Shown in pieces: positions 1 through 8,622 of a DNA stretch of 64,000 nt. Origin of the DNA: an uncultured Acetatifactor sp. (GTDB taxonomy: Bacteria; Bacillota; Clostridia; Lachnospirales; Lachnospiraceae); NCBI GenBank assembly GCA_910589655.1, contig CAJUTJ010000143.1:9782-73781 (forward strand), given 5' to 3'. The notes under the pieces are model-generated. The model saw nothing but the letters and a program-made list of their open reading frames with translations, had not been told where the DNA came from and did not search any database. How positions within the stretch are numbered: the stretch's first letter is position 1; each line of letters opens with the position of its first letter. The translations under genes were made by a program, and so were the position numbers.

Positions 1-102
1 ATATGCTTCCTTAAAAAAATATTCCAACACGTTTCCAAAGATTTTAGAACAGACCTGTTGTGTCGGGGAATAAAACTGTACACGGAAAATGCAATAGAAG
101 AG

Positions 103-135
103 AGGTGCTGCGCCCATAAGGTGCGGCACCTTTTG
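103..135 (+). terminator. Intrinsic terminator of an upstream gene
   Basis: A 12-bp stem (AGGTGCTGCGCC paired with GGTGCGGCACCT, with G-U wobbles) and a 4-nt loop are followed by TTTT. It lies ahead of the first complete gene, so it most likely ends a transcript that begins before the window. Confidence 0.55.
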
Positions 136-249
136 CAGTAACTATAATAGCAATAAATGCGAAGGAATCCACAAGGTTTAGGCAGGATTTTCGGAAGATT
201 TGTATTATAATAAAAGTAAATCGGAAACGGAATAAAAAAGGAGGTTGCA

Positions 250-2004
250 ATGGAAGAACAGAATGTATTGGTGCCGAAGGCTCCGAAGGATCCCGAAAAG
301 AAGGGGAAAAGCTTTTACATTATGAGAAACAAGCAGGTGGCCGGTTCCCCTCAGAGCGACGGCAGCGGCACACAGGTTATTTTCATAAATGACGAGAGGC
401 TTGTAAGCTTTGCACGGATTGCAGGAGGGATTAGTGATGAGGGGATTTTAGATCTGCTTCGCGGGGCGGAGGGCTTCCGCAGCCTTGTCTATGGGATGGG
501 GGTGTCGGTGGAGACGAATAACCCCAAGGAAAAGGTTTCTTTTGTGCTGCAGATGTACGGTAAGACAGACCCCTATGTCACCGGCACACAATTGAAAAGA
601 GAAGTGCAAGGGGACGGTATGGAGCATATGATCAAGCTGTCCGAAGCCGACTGGTCCGAGGATGACGATACGCCGGGGCAGATACGGTTTGAGTTTGCTC
701 AGGCGAATACTTTGGCAAAGGTATCTGTGCGGCTCTATCTTCAGGATGGTTTTGACGCACCGGAACCGGAGGAGGAAGAAGGGGTTGATTTCAGTGTACC
801 GGCTTATGGGAAAATGCTGGAGAAGTCTCTGCTTGGCATGGGGGATTGCAGCAGGCTGAAAAAGGTCATAAACAAGGCCAGAGGCGGGGAAGATACCACC
901 GTTGCCTTTATCGGCGGCTCCATCACGCAAGGAGCGGGCGCCATCCCTATCGACAAGCAGTGTTATGCATGGAAGACCTTCCAAGGCTTCTGCGGGCTTT
1001 GCGGCAAAGGGACGGAAGACAATATACACTACCGGAAAGCGGGAGTGGGGGGGACCTCCTCAGAGCTTGGAATGGTGCGGTATGACAGAGACGTATGCAG
1101 TGACGGCACAGTGGAGCCGGATCTGGTGGTGGTAGAGTTCGCCGTCAATGATGAAGGCGACGAGACGGGAGGAGAGAGCTTCGAATGTCTGGTTAGGAAA
1201 ATATTAAGCAGTCCGAAGGCTCCGGCGGTTGTCCTGTTGTTCTCCGTATTTTCCAACGATATGAATCTTCAGGAACGTTTGTCCAAAGTGGGTGAGGCAT
1301 ACCGCCTGCCCATGGTAAGTCTGAAGGATTGTGTGGTGGAGCAGTTCTATTTAAAACCGGAGACGGGGAGGGTCATCAGCAAAAATCAATATTTTTATGA
1401 TGTGTACCATCCTTCCAATTTAGGACATACCGTTATGGCGGACTGCCTGCTGCATTTGTTTCAGGCTGCGGACGCAGCCGGAGAAGGCCAGTGCTTGGAG
1501 GCAGAGGAAGCCGTAAACTCTCAGGCTGTGGTTTTCCCGGAAAACGTTGCACCGGTGTACGGTATCGAATTCCAGAATATACGGCTTATGGACAGGTCAA
1601 ACGCGGAGAAAATTGCGGAGATTGACTGCGGCGATTTCTCGGAGACGGATACGGAGCTTCAAGCGGTGGAGCGGGACAGAAATCTGCACCGTACTGCGGA
1701 ATTTCCCCATAACTGGATGCATGTGGGCGGCAGCCGCCCTTTTTCCATGGATATTGTCTGCAGTGCGCTGTTGATTGTGGAAAAGGATTCCGCTTCTCCC
1801 CGGACGGGGCGTATCGAAGCTTATGTGGACGGAGAACCGGTCCGCGTCATTGATCCCAGAGAAGTGGGATGGGTTCATTGCAATGCCTTGATCCTCTTTC
1901 GGGGGATGGAACAGAAAAAGCACCATGTGGAAATCCGTATGGCAGAGGGTGATGAGGAAAAGCAGTTTACCATTTTGGGATTCGGATATGTGCGAAAGGA
2001 ATGA
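250..2004 (+). CDS. SGNH/GDSL-family esterase, probably acting on plant polysaccharide esters
   Basis: A 584-residue protein with a C-terminal-half SGNH hydrolase domain. The nucleophile block reads GGSITQGAG (Ser224), the oxyanion block has FAVND (Asn300), and the last block is DVYHPSNLGH with the Asp384/His387 pair. The first ~190 residues look like a beta-rich accessory domain, and a second beta-like region follows residue ~430. No signal peptide is visible, so it is probably cytoplasmic. ATG 250 follows a strong AAAAAGGAGG site, and a TATAAT hexamer lies at 206-211. It precedes GH115 and GH3 genes, which suggests removal of acetyl or other ester groups from imported xylo-oligosaccharides. 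The exact ester substrate is inferred from context only. Confidence 0.82.
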   Translation: MEEQNVLVPKAPKDPEKKGKSFYIMRNKQVAGSPQSDGSGTQVIFINDERLVSFARIAGGISDEGILDLLRGAEGFRSLVYGMGVSVETNNPKEKVSFVLQMYGKTDPYVTGTQLKREVQGDGMEHMIKLSEADWSEDDDTPGQIRFEFAQANTLAKVSVRLYLQDGFDAPEPEEEEGVDFSVPAYGKMLEKSLLGMGDCSRLKKVINKARGGEDTTVAFIGGSITQGAGAIPIDKQCYAWKTFQGFCGLCGKGTEDNIHYRKAGVGGTSSELGMVRYDRDVCSDGTVEPDLVVVEFAVNDEGDETGGESFECLVRKILSSPKAPAVVLLFSVFSNDMNLQERLSKVGEAYRLPMVSLKDCVVEQFYLKPETGRVISKNQYFYDVYHPSNLGHTVMADCLLHLFQAADAAGEGQCLEAEEAVNSQAVVFPENVAPVYGIEFQNIRLMDRSNAEKIAEIDCGDFSETDTELQAVERDRNLHRTAEFPHNWMHVGGSRPFSMDIVCSALLIVEKDSASPRTGRIEAYVDGEPVRVIDPREVGWVHCNALILFRGMEQKKHHVEIRMAEGDEEKQFTILGFGYVRKE

Positions 2005-2181
2005 AGTTTCCGGAAGAATCGCCTCAGCGATTCTTCCGGACTTGCACCAATTCATTGATTGTTTGTGCCGACTGCGTCGGCATGTCTGGAAGGTTGAATA
2101 AAAATGTGTATTCAATTATTGATTTGAGTGCGCAAGAGGGTGTGTAAACACTCCTCTTTAAGCGCGCAGATTGGAATAGGA
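2005..2181 (+). repeat. Chain of palindromic modules before the GH115 gene (family B leader)
   Basis: Four successive hairpins are visible: CCGGAAGAATCGC/GCGATTCTTCCGG (2010-2039), TGCCGAC/GTCGGCA (about 2067-2084), TTGAATA/TATTCAA (about 2094-2118) and AAGAGG-TGTG/ACAC-CCTCTT (about 2132-2160). The linker GGTTGAATAAAAA recurs before the GH3 gene at 5492, and the second hairpin recurs nearly verbatim at about 27590. The module runs almost to the start codon, so an upstream GTG at 2128 is probably part of the repeat and not the true start. Confidence 0.6.
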
Positions 2182-5100
2182 ATGGAATTTTTGTTGACAA
2201 GGGACGGCAGAGCAGTTCCCGTTTTGATAGAGGAATGCGCCTTTGAGGGGGTGCGCCGGATCGGGGAAGCCGTGGCATCGGATATCGAACTGGTGACGGG
2301 GCTGAAACCACGGCTGATTACAGAGAAAGCATTAAGCGCCGGGAAGTCTTCGGATGCAGGAAAAGGTTCGGTGACGGAAAGAGAGCCGGATAAAGGGAAG
2401 CAGCCATGCGTGGAGGAAACCGTGATTTTCTGTGCCACATGGGGAAAGAGCCTGCTTTTAAAACAATTGGCGGAGCAGCAGGCAAATGAGCGGCCTGTAA
2501 CGGAGGGCTGCCCGGAATCAGAAGACTGGTCCGGACAGGAAGATTCGGAACAAAAAGGGCGGCGCGGATTAGCGCAAGGTTTGAAATCAGGAGACTGGTC
2601 CGGACAGGAAGATTCAGAACAAAAGGAGCGGTCTGAACCGGAGAAACGCCCGGAACTGCTTGAGCTGGAGGGAAAAAGGGAAGTTTATAAAATATTTTTC
2701 GCGGAGAACCCGTTTCCCGGAGTAGGGCAGGCATTGGTAATCTGCGGCAGCGATAAGCGGGGAACCATCTACGGCATGTTTGCGCTGTCGGAATATCTGG
2801 GAGTGACTCCGCTGGTATATTGGGGGGATTCCGCTCCGAAACGTCAGGAACGGCCGGTGATTCGGGAGGATATCTGTACTCTTTCCAAGGAACCCAGTGT
2901 GTATTACAGGGGCTTTTTTATTAATGACGAATGGCCTTGCTTCGGCACATGGGTGACGGAACATTTCGGCGATTTTAATGCCCAAGCCTACCGGTATGTG
3001 TTTGAATTCCTTCTCCGTATGCGGGGGAATTATCTCTGGCCTGCCATGTGGACGGCTTCTTTTCCTCTGGACGGCCCCGGCGGAGCCAACGAGGAGCTGG
3101 CGGATATTTACGGGGTAATCATGGGGTACTCCCACCATGAGCCTTGTCTGCGGGCCAGTGAGGAATGGGATAAGGTCAGGGGAGAGGACAGTCCTTACGG
3201 CAATGAGTGGAATTTTTATACCAATGAACAGGGGCTGCTGCGGTACTGGGAAGACGCCTTGAAGAGAAGCGGGAAGTATGAAAATGTAATTACCATCGGT
3301 ATGCGCGGAGAGCGGGACAGCTCCATGCTGGGAGACGATGCCGGTGTGGCGGAAAATGTGGCGCTGCTAAAAGACATTATAAGAAAGCAGCGCCGGCTGA
3401 TCCGCAGGAATGTCAATGAAGATTTGTCAAAGGTGCCCCAGATGCTGGCCTTATATAAAGAGGTGGAAGCTTATTTTTACGGAGACGGGCAGGTTCCCGG
3501 ACTGAAAGACTGGGAGGAGCTGGATGACGTAATCTGTATGCTCTGCGAAGATAATTTCGGGCATATGCGTACCCTTCCCACCGAGGATATCCGAAACCAT
3601 CCCGGGGGTTTTGGGATGTACTATCATTTTGACTATCACGGAGGCCCCATATCCTATGAGTGGATAGATTCCACACCTCTATCCAAGACATGGGAGCAAA
3701 TGTGCATGGCATATGAGTACGGTATCCGTAAGCTGTGGATCGTCAATGTGGGAGATGTAAAGTTCCACGAGGTTCCCCTTACCTACTTTATGAACCTTGC
3801 CTATGATTACGAAAAATGGGGAATAACCAACCCGCACAGCGCCGAGGAGTTTGCGGAAAAGTGGGCGGCGGAAAATTTCGGGATCACGGATAAGATTGCG
3901 GAAGTGTTTACAAAGTATACGGATCTGCTGTCCCTTCGGAGACCCGAGGCTCTGAACGATAAGATTTACCACCCTTGCCATTTTCTGGAGTCGGATCATA
4001 TCCTTGAGCAGGTTCTGGCGGTGGAGAAAGCCTCCTGCGAAATTTACGAGGAACTTCCTAAGCAGGATAAAAAAGGATATTACAGCATGGTTCATTATCC
4101 TCTTACGGCAGGGATGAATCTGATGAAAATGCATTTATATGCAGGCAAAAACCGCCATTATGCGGAACAGGGACGATTCATTGCCAATGAATACGGAAGG
4201 CTGGCGGAACAATGCATTGCCAGAGACGCCGCATTGGCGGAAGAATTCGGGCATTTTGAGGACGGAAAGTGGAACGGTATGCAGCTGGCTCCCCATATCG
4301 GATTTACCAAATGGAACGAGGACGGATGCAGATACCCCGTGCTCAGCCGTGTGACGCCTGTTTCAAAACCCAGACTCAGCGTATCCAGAAAGGATGGGAA
4401 GAGGGTCTGCTATAAAAATTACGGGGCTCCCGAGGCGGTTAAAATCCACGATTTTTTGAGCGCCGGTTGTGACAAAGTTCTTCTGGAACTGGCAAACGAC
4501 GGAGGAGGAACGCTTCGCTGCCGCATTGTTCCCGAGGAGGGAGAGCTGCCGGAGTGGCTGGAGGTCAGAGTGAAGCCTTTTTCCGGAGATCCGGACCGAA
4601 ACCGCTTGGAAACGGTGCTGGAGCTGGAGGGAGGAACTTCCCGGAGTCTGGGCGAGGCGGAGATTTGCTGCCTGCGGTCGAAGCTGCCGGAGGGAATCGT
4701 AAGAAAGCGGCTTCTGGTAACGGACGGAGATACCGTAGCTGCCGTGGATATCGCCGCTCAAAGGACGGATACGGAGAAGCTGCCGCCCATGACTTTTCTG
4801 CCGAAGAACGGCATCGTGGTAATGGATGCAAAACATTATGCCCGGAAAGAAGATGCGGACGGAGCCGGTTTCAGGGTGTTGGAGCATTACGGGAAATACG
4901 GAAGCGGAATGAAGGTTTTCCCGGTGACGGCTTCCTTTGGAGAGTCGGACGCTCCCCGGCTGACTTATCAATTTGTGTTGGAGAAGAGCGGCTCCTATCA
5001 GGTGGAGCTGCTGGCCGCTCCCACCAATTCCCCCGTTCAGGGGAAGGCGGTAAGGCTCCGGGTGTCCGCAGGTGATGCCGGAGAGAAGACGGCGGAACTG

Positions 5101-5328
5101 GTAACGGGGGAATTCCGGGCGGGAGACCATAGGGATGAGGAGTGGTGCAAGGGCGTGCTGGATCAAATCAGGGCAGCCGTCCTCCGGTTTGATTTGGAAG
5201 CGGGCTTACAGCAGCTTACCGTAAGCGCCATGGAAGCGGGAGCCGTGTTGGAGAGAATCCGGATCTATCCTGCAGGAAAAGGGCTTCCCGAAAGTTATTT
5301 GGGACCCGGAGAATCTTTTCACACCTGA
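2182..5328 (+). CDS. GH115 xylan alpha-1,2-glucuronidase
   Basis: About 1048 residues from ATG 2182, the usual size of GH115. Family signatures are clear in the middle: YYRGFFINDEWP, a LRMRGNYLWPAMW stretch, GVIMGYSHHEP, and further on TIGMRGERDS and HFDYHGGP. The C-terminal third looks like a beta-sandwich extension with the usual family arrangement. GH115 enzymes remove (4-O-methyl)glucuronic acid from internal or terminal xylose of glucuronoxylan. No export signal is seen. An insert near residues 110-155 contains the segment GDWSGQEDSEQK twice, a low-complexity expansion not expected in the fold. ATG 2182 is preferred over GTG 2128 because the first 18 codons from GTG lie in a repeated leader and GGAATAGGA precedes the ATG. 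Confidence 0.88.
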   Translation: MEFLLTRDGRAVPVLIEECAFEGVRRIGEAVASDIELVTGLKPRLITEKALSAGKSSDAGKGSVTEREPDKGKQPCVEETVIFCATWGKSLLLKQLAEQQANERPVTEGCPESEDWSGQEDSEQKGRRGLAQGLKSGDWSGQEDSEQKERSEPEKRPELLELEGKREVYKIFFAENPFPGVGQALVICGSDKRGTIYGMFALSEYLGVTPLVYWGDSAPKRQERPVIREDICTLSKEPSVYYRGFFINDEWPCFGTWVTEHFGDFNAQAYRYVFEFLLRMRGNYLWPAMWTASFPLDGPGGANEELADIYGVIMGYSHHEPCLRASEEWDKVRGEDSPYGNEWNFYTNEQGLLRYWEDALKRSGKYENVITIGMRGERDSSMLGDDAGVAENVALLKDIIRKQRRLIRRNVNEDLSKVPQMLALYKEVEAYFYGDGQVPGLKDWEELDDVICMLCEDNFGHMRTLPTEDIRNHPGGFGMYYHFDYHGGPISYEWIDSTPLSKTWEQMCMAYEYGIRKLWIVNVGDVKFHEVPLTYFMNLAYDYEKWGITNPHSAEEFAEKWAAENFGITDKIAEVFTKYTDLLSLRRPEALNDKIYHPCHFLESDHILEQVLAVEKASCEIYEELPKQDKKGYYSMVHYPLTAGMNLMKMHLYAGKNRHYAEQGRFIANEYGRLAEQCIARDAALAEEFGHFEDGKWNGMQLAPHIGFTKWNEDGCRYPVLSRVTPVSKPRLSVSRKDGKRVCYKNYGAPEAVKIHDFLSAGCDKVLLELANDGGGTLRCRIVPEEGELPEWLEVRVKPFSGDPDRNRLETVLELEGGTSRSLGEAEICCLRSKLPEGIVRKRLLVTDGDTVAAVDIAAQRTDTEKLPPMTFLPKNGIVVMDAKHYARKEDADGAGFRVLEHYGKYGSGMKVFPVTASFGESDAPRLTYQFVLEKSGSYQVELLAAPTNSPVQGKAVRLRVSAGDAGEKTAELVTGEFRAGDHRDEEWCKGVLDQIRAAVLRFDLEAGLQQLTVSAMEAGAVLERIRIYPAGKGLPESYLGPGESFHT

Positions 5329-5461
5329 GAAAGGTTCCGGGAAGAGTGTTCCTTTCCGGAAAGGCGGGCAAATAATAACGCAAAAAATGATATGAGAAAT
5401 AGCATCAATTGATAGGCACTTTTTTGCAGAATGTGGTAAAGTAGACATGGACATACTTTAG

Positions 5462-5548
5462 CATGTTTTATGCCCTTGGCGGCATATTGGGAGGTTGAAT
5501 AAAAAAGCGTATTCAACTATTGGTTTAGAAGCGCGTCGCAACGCGCGG
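5462..5548 (+). repeat. Palindromic leader before the GH3 gene (family B)
   Basis: It shares GGTTGAATAAAAA, a TTGAATA/TATTCAA hairpin and an ATTGRTTT linker with the leader at 2090-2125. The flanking stems have different sequences but are still self-complementary (GCCcttGGC; GCGCGTcgcaACGCGC). An in-frame TTG at 5495 is inside this element and is unlikely to be the true start. Confidence 0.6.
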
Positions 5549-5560
5549 ATGGGTACAGAT

Positions 5561-7786
5561 ATGGATAGGAAAACAGCCAGAGACAGAGCAAAAGAACTGG
5601 TGGGAAAGATGACGTTGGAGGAAAAGGCAGAGCAGCTGAAATACGGAGCTCCGGCCATTGAACGGCTGGGAGTGCCTGCCTACAATTGGTGGAACGAGGG
5701 GCTTCACGGCGTCGCCAGAGCAGGCGTTGCCACCATGTTTCCTCAAGCCATCGGTATGGGAGCCGCCTTTGACACGGAGCTGATAGAGAAGGCGGCCGAT
5801 GTAATCGCTACGGAAGGCAGGGCAAAGTACAATGCCTACAGCGAAGAAGGAGACAGGGACATTTACAAGGGACTGACCTTCTGGTCTCCTAATGTCAATA
5901 TTTTCCGTGATCCCAGATGGGGCAGAGGACATGAGACTTACGGGGAGGATCCGTATTTGACCGGAGAGCTCGGGAGGGCTTTCGTGGAAGGGCTTCAAGG
6001 GGACGGAGAATATATGAAGGCGGCGGCCTGTGCAAAGCATTATGCAGTTCATTCCGGTCCCGAAGCGCTGCGGCATCAGTTTAATGCCACGGCTACGAAG
6101 AAGGATATGTGGGAAACCTATCTTCCGGCCTTTGAGAAGCTGGTGAAAGAGGCAAAGGTAGAATCTGTTATGGGCGCCTACAACAGAACCAACGGCGAGC
6201 CTTGCTGCGGCAGCACCACGCTGATCAAGGATATATTGAGGGGACAGTGGGAATTTGAAGGCCATTTCGTGTCGGACTGCTGGGCCATCCGTGATTTTCA
6301 CACAAAACATATGGTGACGGATACGGCGGAAGAATCCGCAGCCATGGCTTTAAAGGCAGGCTGTGACGTAAACTGCGGCAACACATATCTGCATCTGCTG
6401 AAAGCATACGAGCAAGGGCTGATTACGGAGGAAGATATTACTCAGGCGGCGGAAAGGCTTTTCACCACACGTTTCCTTCTGGGACTTTTCGACGATACGG
6501 AGTATGATAAGATCGGATATGAGAAAATAGAGTGCAAAGAACATTTGCAGCTGGCGGACCGGGCAACGGCGGAGTCGGTGGTGCTCCTGAAAAATACGGG
6601 CATACTGCCTTTGGATAAGAGCGGTCTGCAAACCATCGGTGTGGTGGGACCTAATGCCGACAGCCGGGCGGCTTTGATCGGAAATTATCACGGAACCTCC
6701 TCCAGATATATTACGGTATTGGAGGGGATTCAGGATGCCGTGGGAGAGGATGTCAGAGTATATTATTCCGAGGGCTGTCATCTCTTTAAAGAGAAGGTGG
6801 AAAATCTCTCCGCAGGTCCCGACCGTATCAGCGAGGCAGTGGCAGTGGCAAAGCACAGCGATGTAGTGGTTCTCTGTGTGGGCTTGGATGAAGGTCTGGA
6901 AGGGGAAGAGGGCGACAGCGGTAATAGCTATGCATCCGGAGACAAGGCGGATCTGCTTCTTCCGGAATCCCAGAGAAGGCTGCTGGAAGCCGTGGTCAAG
7001 GTGGGAAAACCTGTGGTTCTCATCAACATGACCGGAAGCGCCATGGATTTGAAGTATGCCCATGAACATTGTGCGGCGGTACTGCAGGCATGGTATCCCG
7101 GAGCCAGAGGAGGAAGGGTAATTGCAGATATCCTGTTTGGCGGGATTTCTCCTTCCGGCAAGCTGCCGGTTACGTTCTACCGTGACACGGAAGAGCTTCC
7201 CGATTTCGAGGACTATTCCATGAAGGGGAGGACTTACCGTTACTTTACGGGCACACCCCTTTATCCTTTCGGATACGGGCTGACCTACGGGGACGTGGTT
7301 CTGGAAGGTGTGGAGTGCTGCGGAAAGAATGTGAAGAACCAAAATCCGGGGAATCAGGATATGAGCGGCAGCCAAAACGACATGGCGCAGCCGGCCGGAG
7401 CCGCAGGCGGATCGCAGACAGTTATGGAAGATGCTGTGGTGGAAATTCCCTCCGGAACCGCCCTTTCCGTCAATGCAACGGCAGTAAATAAGGGAACAAA
7501 TGCCGTAGATGAGGTGGTACAGGTCTATATCAAGGCCGAGGATTCCGTTCATGCCACCCCTGCCCCCAAGCTTTGCGGTTTTGCCAGAATTTCCCTGAAA
7601 CCGGGTGAAACGAAGACGGTACGAGTGCCCATTGACAAGGACGCCTTTACGGTGGTAAACGACGAAGGGCAACGTCTGGTGGACGGGGCACATTTCACGG
7701 TCAGCACAGGCTTTGGCCAGCCGGATGCAAGGACGAAGGAACTGACAGGGAAAGAGAGTATTTCCGTCAAGATTGTGCTGGTATAG
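5561..7786 (+). CDS. GH3 beta-glycosidase (xylosidase/glucosidase type)
   Basis: About 741 residues with the standard GH3 order: (beta/alpha)8 domain, alpha/beta sandwich and C-terminal fibronectin-III-like domain. Visible motifs are WWNEGLHGVAR near the N-terminus, KHYAVHSGPE, and the nucleophile region VSDCWAI (Asp at codon 6275-6277). The sandwich has the acid/base-bearing loop region GLDEGLEGEEGD. WNEGLHG is typical of GH3 beta-xylosidases and arabinosidases, which fits the GH115 and esterase neighbours. Between the sandwich and the FnIII domain is an N/G/Q-rich linker of about 35 residues. Starts at 5495 (TTG) or 5549 (ATG) are also in frame; 5561 was chosen because GGATGGG precedes it and the earlier part overlaps a repeated leader. 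Confidence 0.87.
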   Translation: MDRKTARDRAKELVGKMTLEEKAEQLKYGAPAIERLGVPAYNWWNEGLHGVARAGVATMFPQAIGMGAAFDTELIEKAADVIATEGRAKYNAYSEEGDRDIYKGLTFWSPNVNIFRDPRWGRGHETYGEDPYLTGELGRAFVEGLQGDGEYMKAAACAKHYAVHSGPEALRHQFNATATKKDMWETYLPAFEKLVKEAKVESVMGAYNRTNGEPCCGSTTLIKDILRGQWEFEGHFVSDCWAIRDFHTKHMVTDTAEESAAMALKAGCDVNCGNTYLHLLKAYEQGLITEEDITQAAERLFTTRFLLGLFDDTEYDKIGYEKIECKEHLQLADRATAESVVLLKNTGILPLDKSGLQTIGVVGPNADSRAALIGNYHGTSSRYITVLEGIQDAVGEDVRVYYSEGCHLFKEKVENLSAGPDRISEAVAVAKHSDVVVLCVGLDEGLEGEEGDSGNSYASGDKADLLLPESQRRLLEAVVKVGKPVVLINMTGSAMDLKYAHEHCAAVLQAWYPGARGGRVIADILFGGISPSGKLPVTFYRDTEELPDFEDYSMKGRTYRYFTGTPLYPFGYGLTYGDVVLEGVECCGKNVKNQNPGNQDMSGSQNDMAQPAGAAGGSQTVMEDAVVEIPSGTALSVNATAVNKGTNAVDEVVQVYIKAEDSVHATPAPKLCGFARISLKPGETKTVRVPIDKDAFTVVNDEGQRLVDGAHFTVSTGFGQPDARTKELTGKESISVKIVLV

Positions 7787-7836
7787 AAAAGAGCCGCGGT
7801 ATGCTCCGGGGTGTCGGCTGTCCGGCAATTATACCT

Positions 7837-7870
7837 AAAAGGGAACCAAATAAGCATGGTTCCCTTTTTA
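7837..7870 (+). terminator. Intrinsic terminator after the GH3 gene
   Basis: AAAAGGGAACCA pairs with TGGTTCCCTTTTT around an 8-nt loop; the T-run ends the xylan gene set. Confidence 0.8.
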
Positions 7871-7980
7871 GATGTCAAAAAATGCGCTCTGCCTTCAGCT
7901 TTATCCTAACCGGCAACAGATTAATGATAAATTCTCTGCAGTTATAAGAATCCGCAAGCGGGCAGTAAAAGGAGAATTAG

Positions 7981-8135
7981 TTACTTTTCACACCCACGCC
8001 ACCGCGAGGCGTTTTCACGCGTTTTTTGCGTGATCAAACCCAAGCGATTAGAATAATCGCTTGGGCAACCTGCGCGAAACCGCTGTTTTGCGGTTTCTGT
8101 GCATGCGTTACTGGTCGAGGAGTGAGCAGTAACGA
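7981..8135 (+). repeat. Family A palindromic module array, copy 1
   Basis: Closely related to 17858-18010, starting TTTTCACACCCACGC. It contains three hairpins: CAAGCGATT/AATCGCTTG, GAAACCGC/GCGGTTTC followed by TGTGCAT, and GTTACTG/CAGTAAC. It sits between the GH3 terminator and the valS promoter and has no coding potential. Confidence 0.75.
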
Positions 8136-8171
8136 GAATTATTTTGCAATATTAAAATTCATAAAATATAA

Positions 8172-8200
8172 TTGACAAATGTGCGGTTATAGATTATATT
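8172..8200 (+). promoter_or_regulatory. Sigma-A type promoter for the valS T-box leader
   Basis: TTGACA (8172-8177), a 17-bp spacer and TATATT (8195-8200). Transcription would start near 8207, giving a leader of about 415 nt before valS. Confidence 0.8.
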
Positions 8201-8206
8201 TTTTGT

Positions 8207-8535
8207 ATGACAAAGGCCATGACGAAGAGGAGTATGCATCGCCCCTTAATAGAGAGAGCGGCTGCCAAAAGTCTTTTACGGAAGACGGGCGCTGAGAGGC
8301 TGCTTAAAGGAAAGGATGCGGAAGGTAGCTTCCGAGCCGGAGGACCCAAAGCAGCGAAACAGGTAGAAGAACATGGGACGAATCTGCCGCCGTAAGACCT
8401 CACGAATTATCCCCGTTACAGGATAGGACTTTATTGGAAGTCGCTGAGATGCCGGAAGTGATTCCGGCTGAAACAAAGGTGGTACCGCGTTGAAAACGCC
8501 CTTTGCCGACAAAAGCCGGCAGAGGGTTTTTTTGC
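8207..8535 (+). promoter_or_regulatory. T-box leader (tRNA-responsive riboswitch) controlling valS
   Basis: The conserved T-box AAAGGTGGTACCGCG is at 8475-8489, preceded by a Stem I-like region beginning GACGAAGAGGAGTATGCAT near 8220. A terminator stem (CCCTTTGCCG 8499-8508 with CGGCAGAGGG 8517-8526) is followed by seven T. Uncharged tRNA-Val would stabilise the antiterminator formed with the T-box and allow valS transcription. I did not assign the specifier codon with certainty; valine specificity is inferred from the downstream gene. Confidence 0.92.
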
Positions 8536-8622
8536 TGCTCATTCGCAAAGGGCCGCCTGCCATGCTTGCATGAGCAGCCGGTTCCCCGAAAAACTTATAA
8601 AAAAGCAGAGAGGAGAACTTTC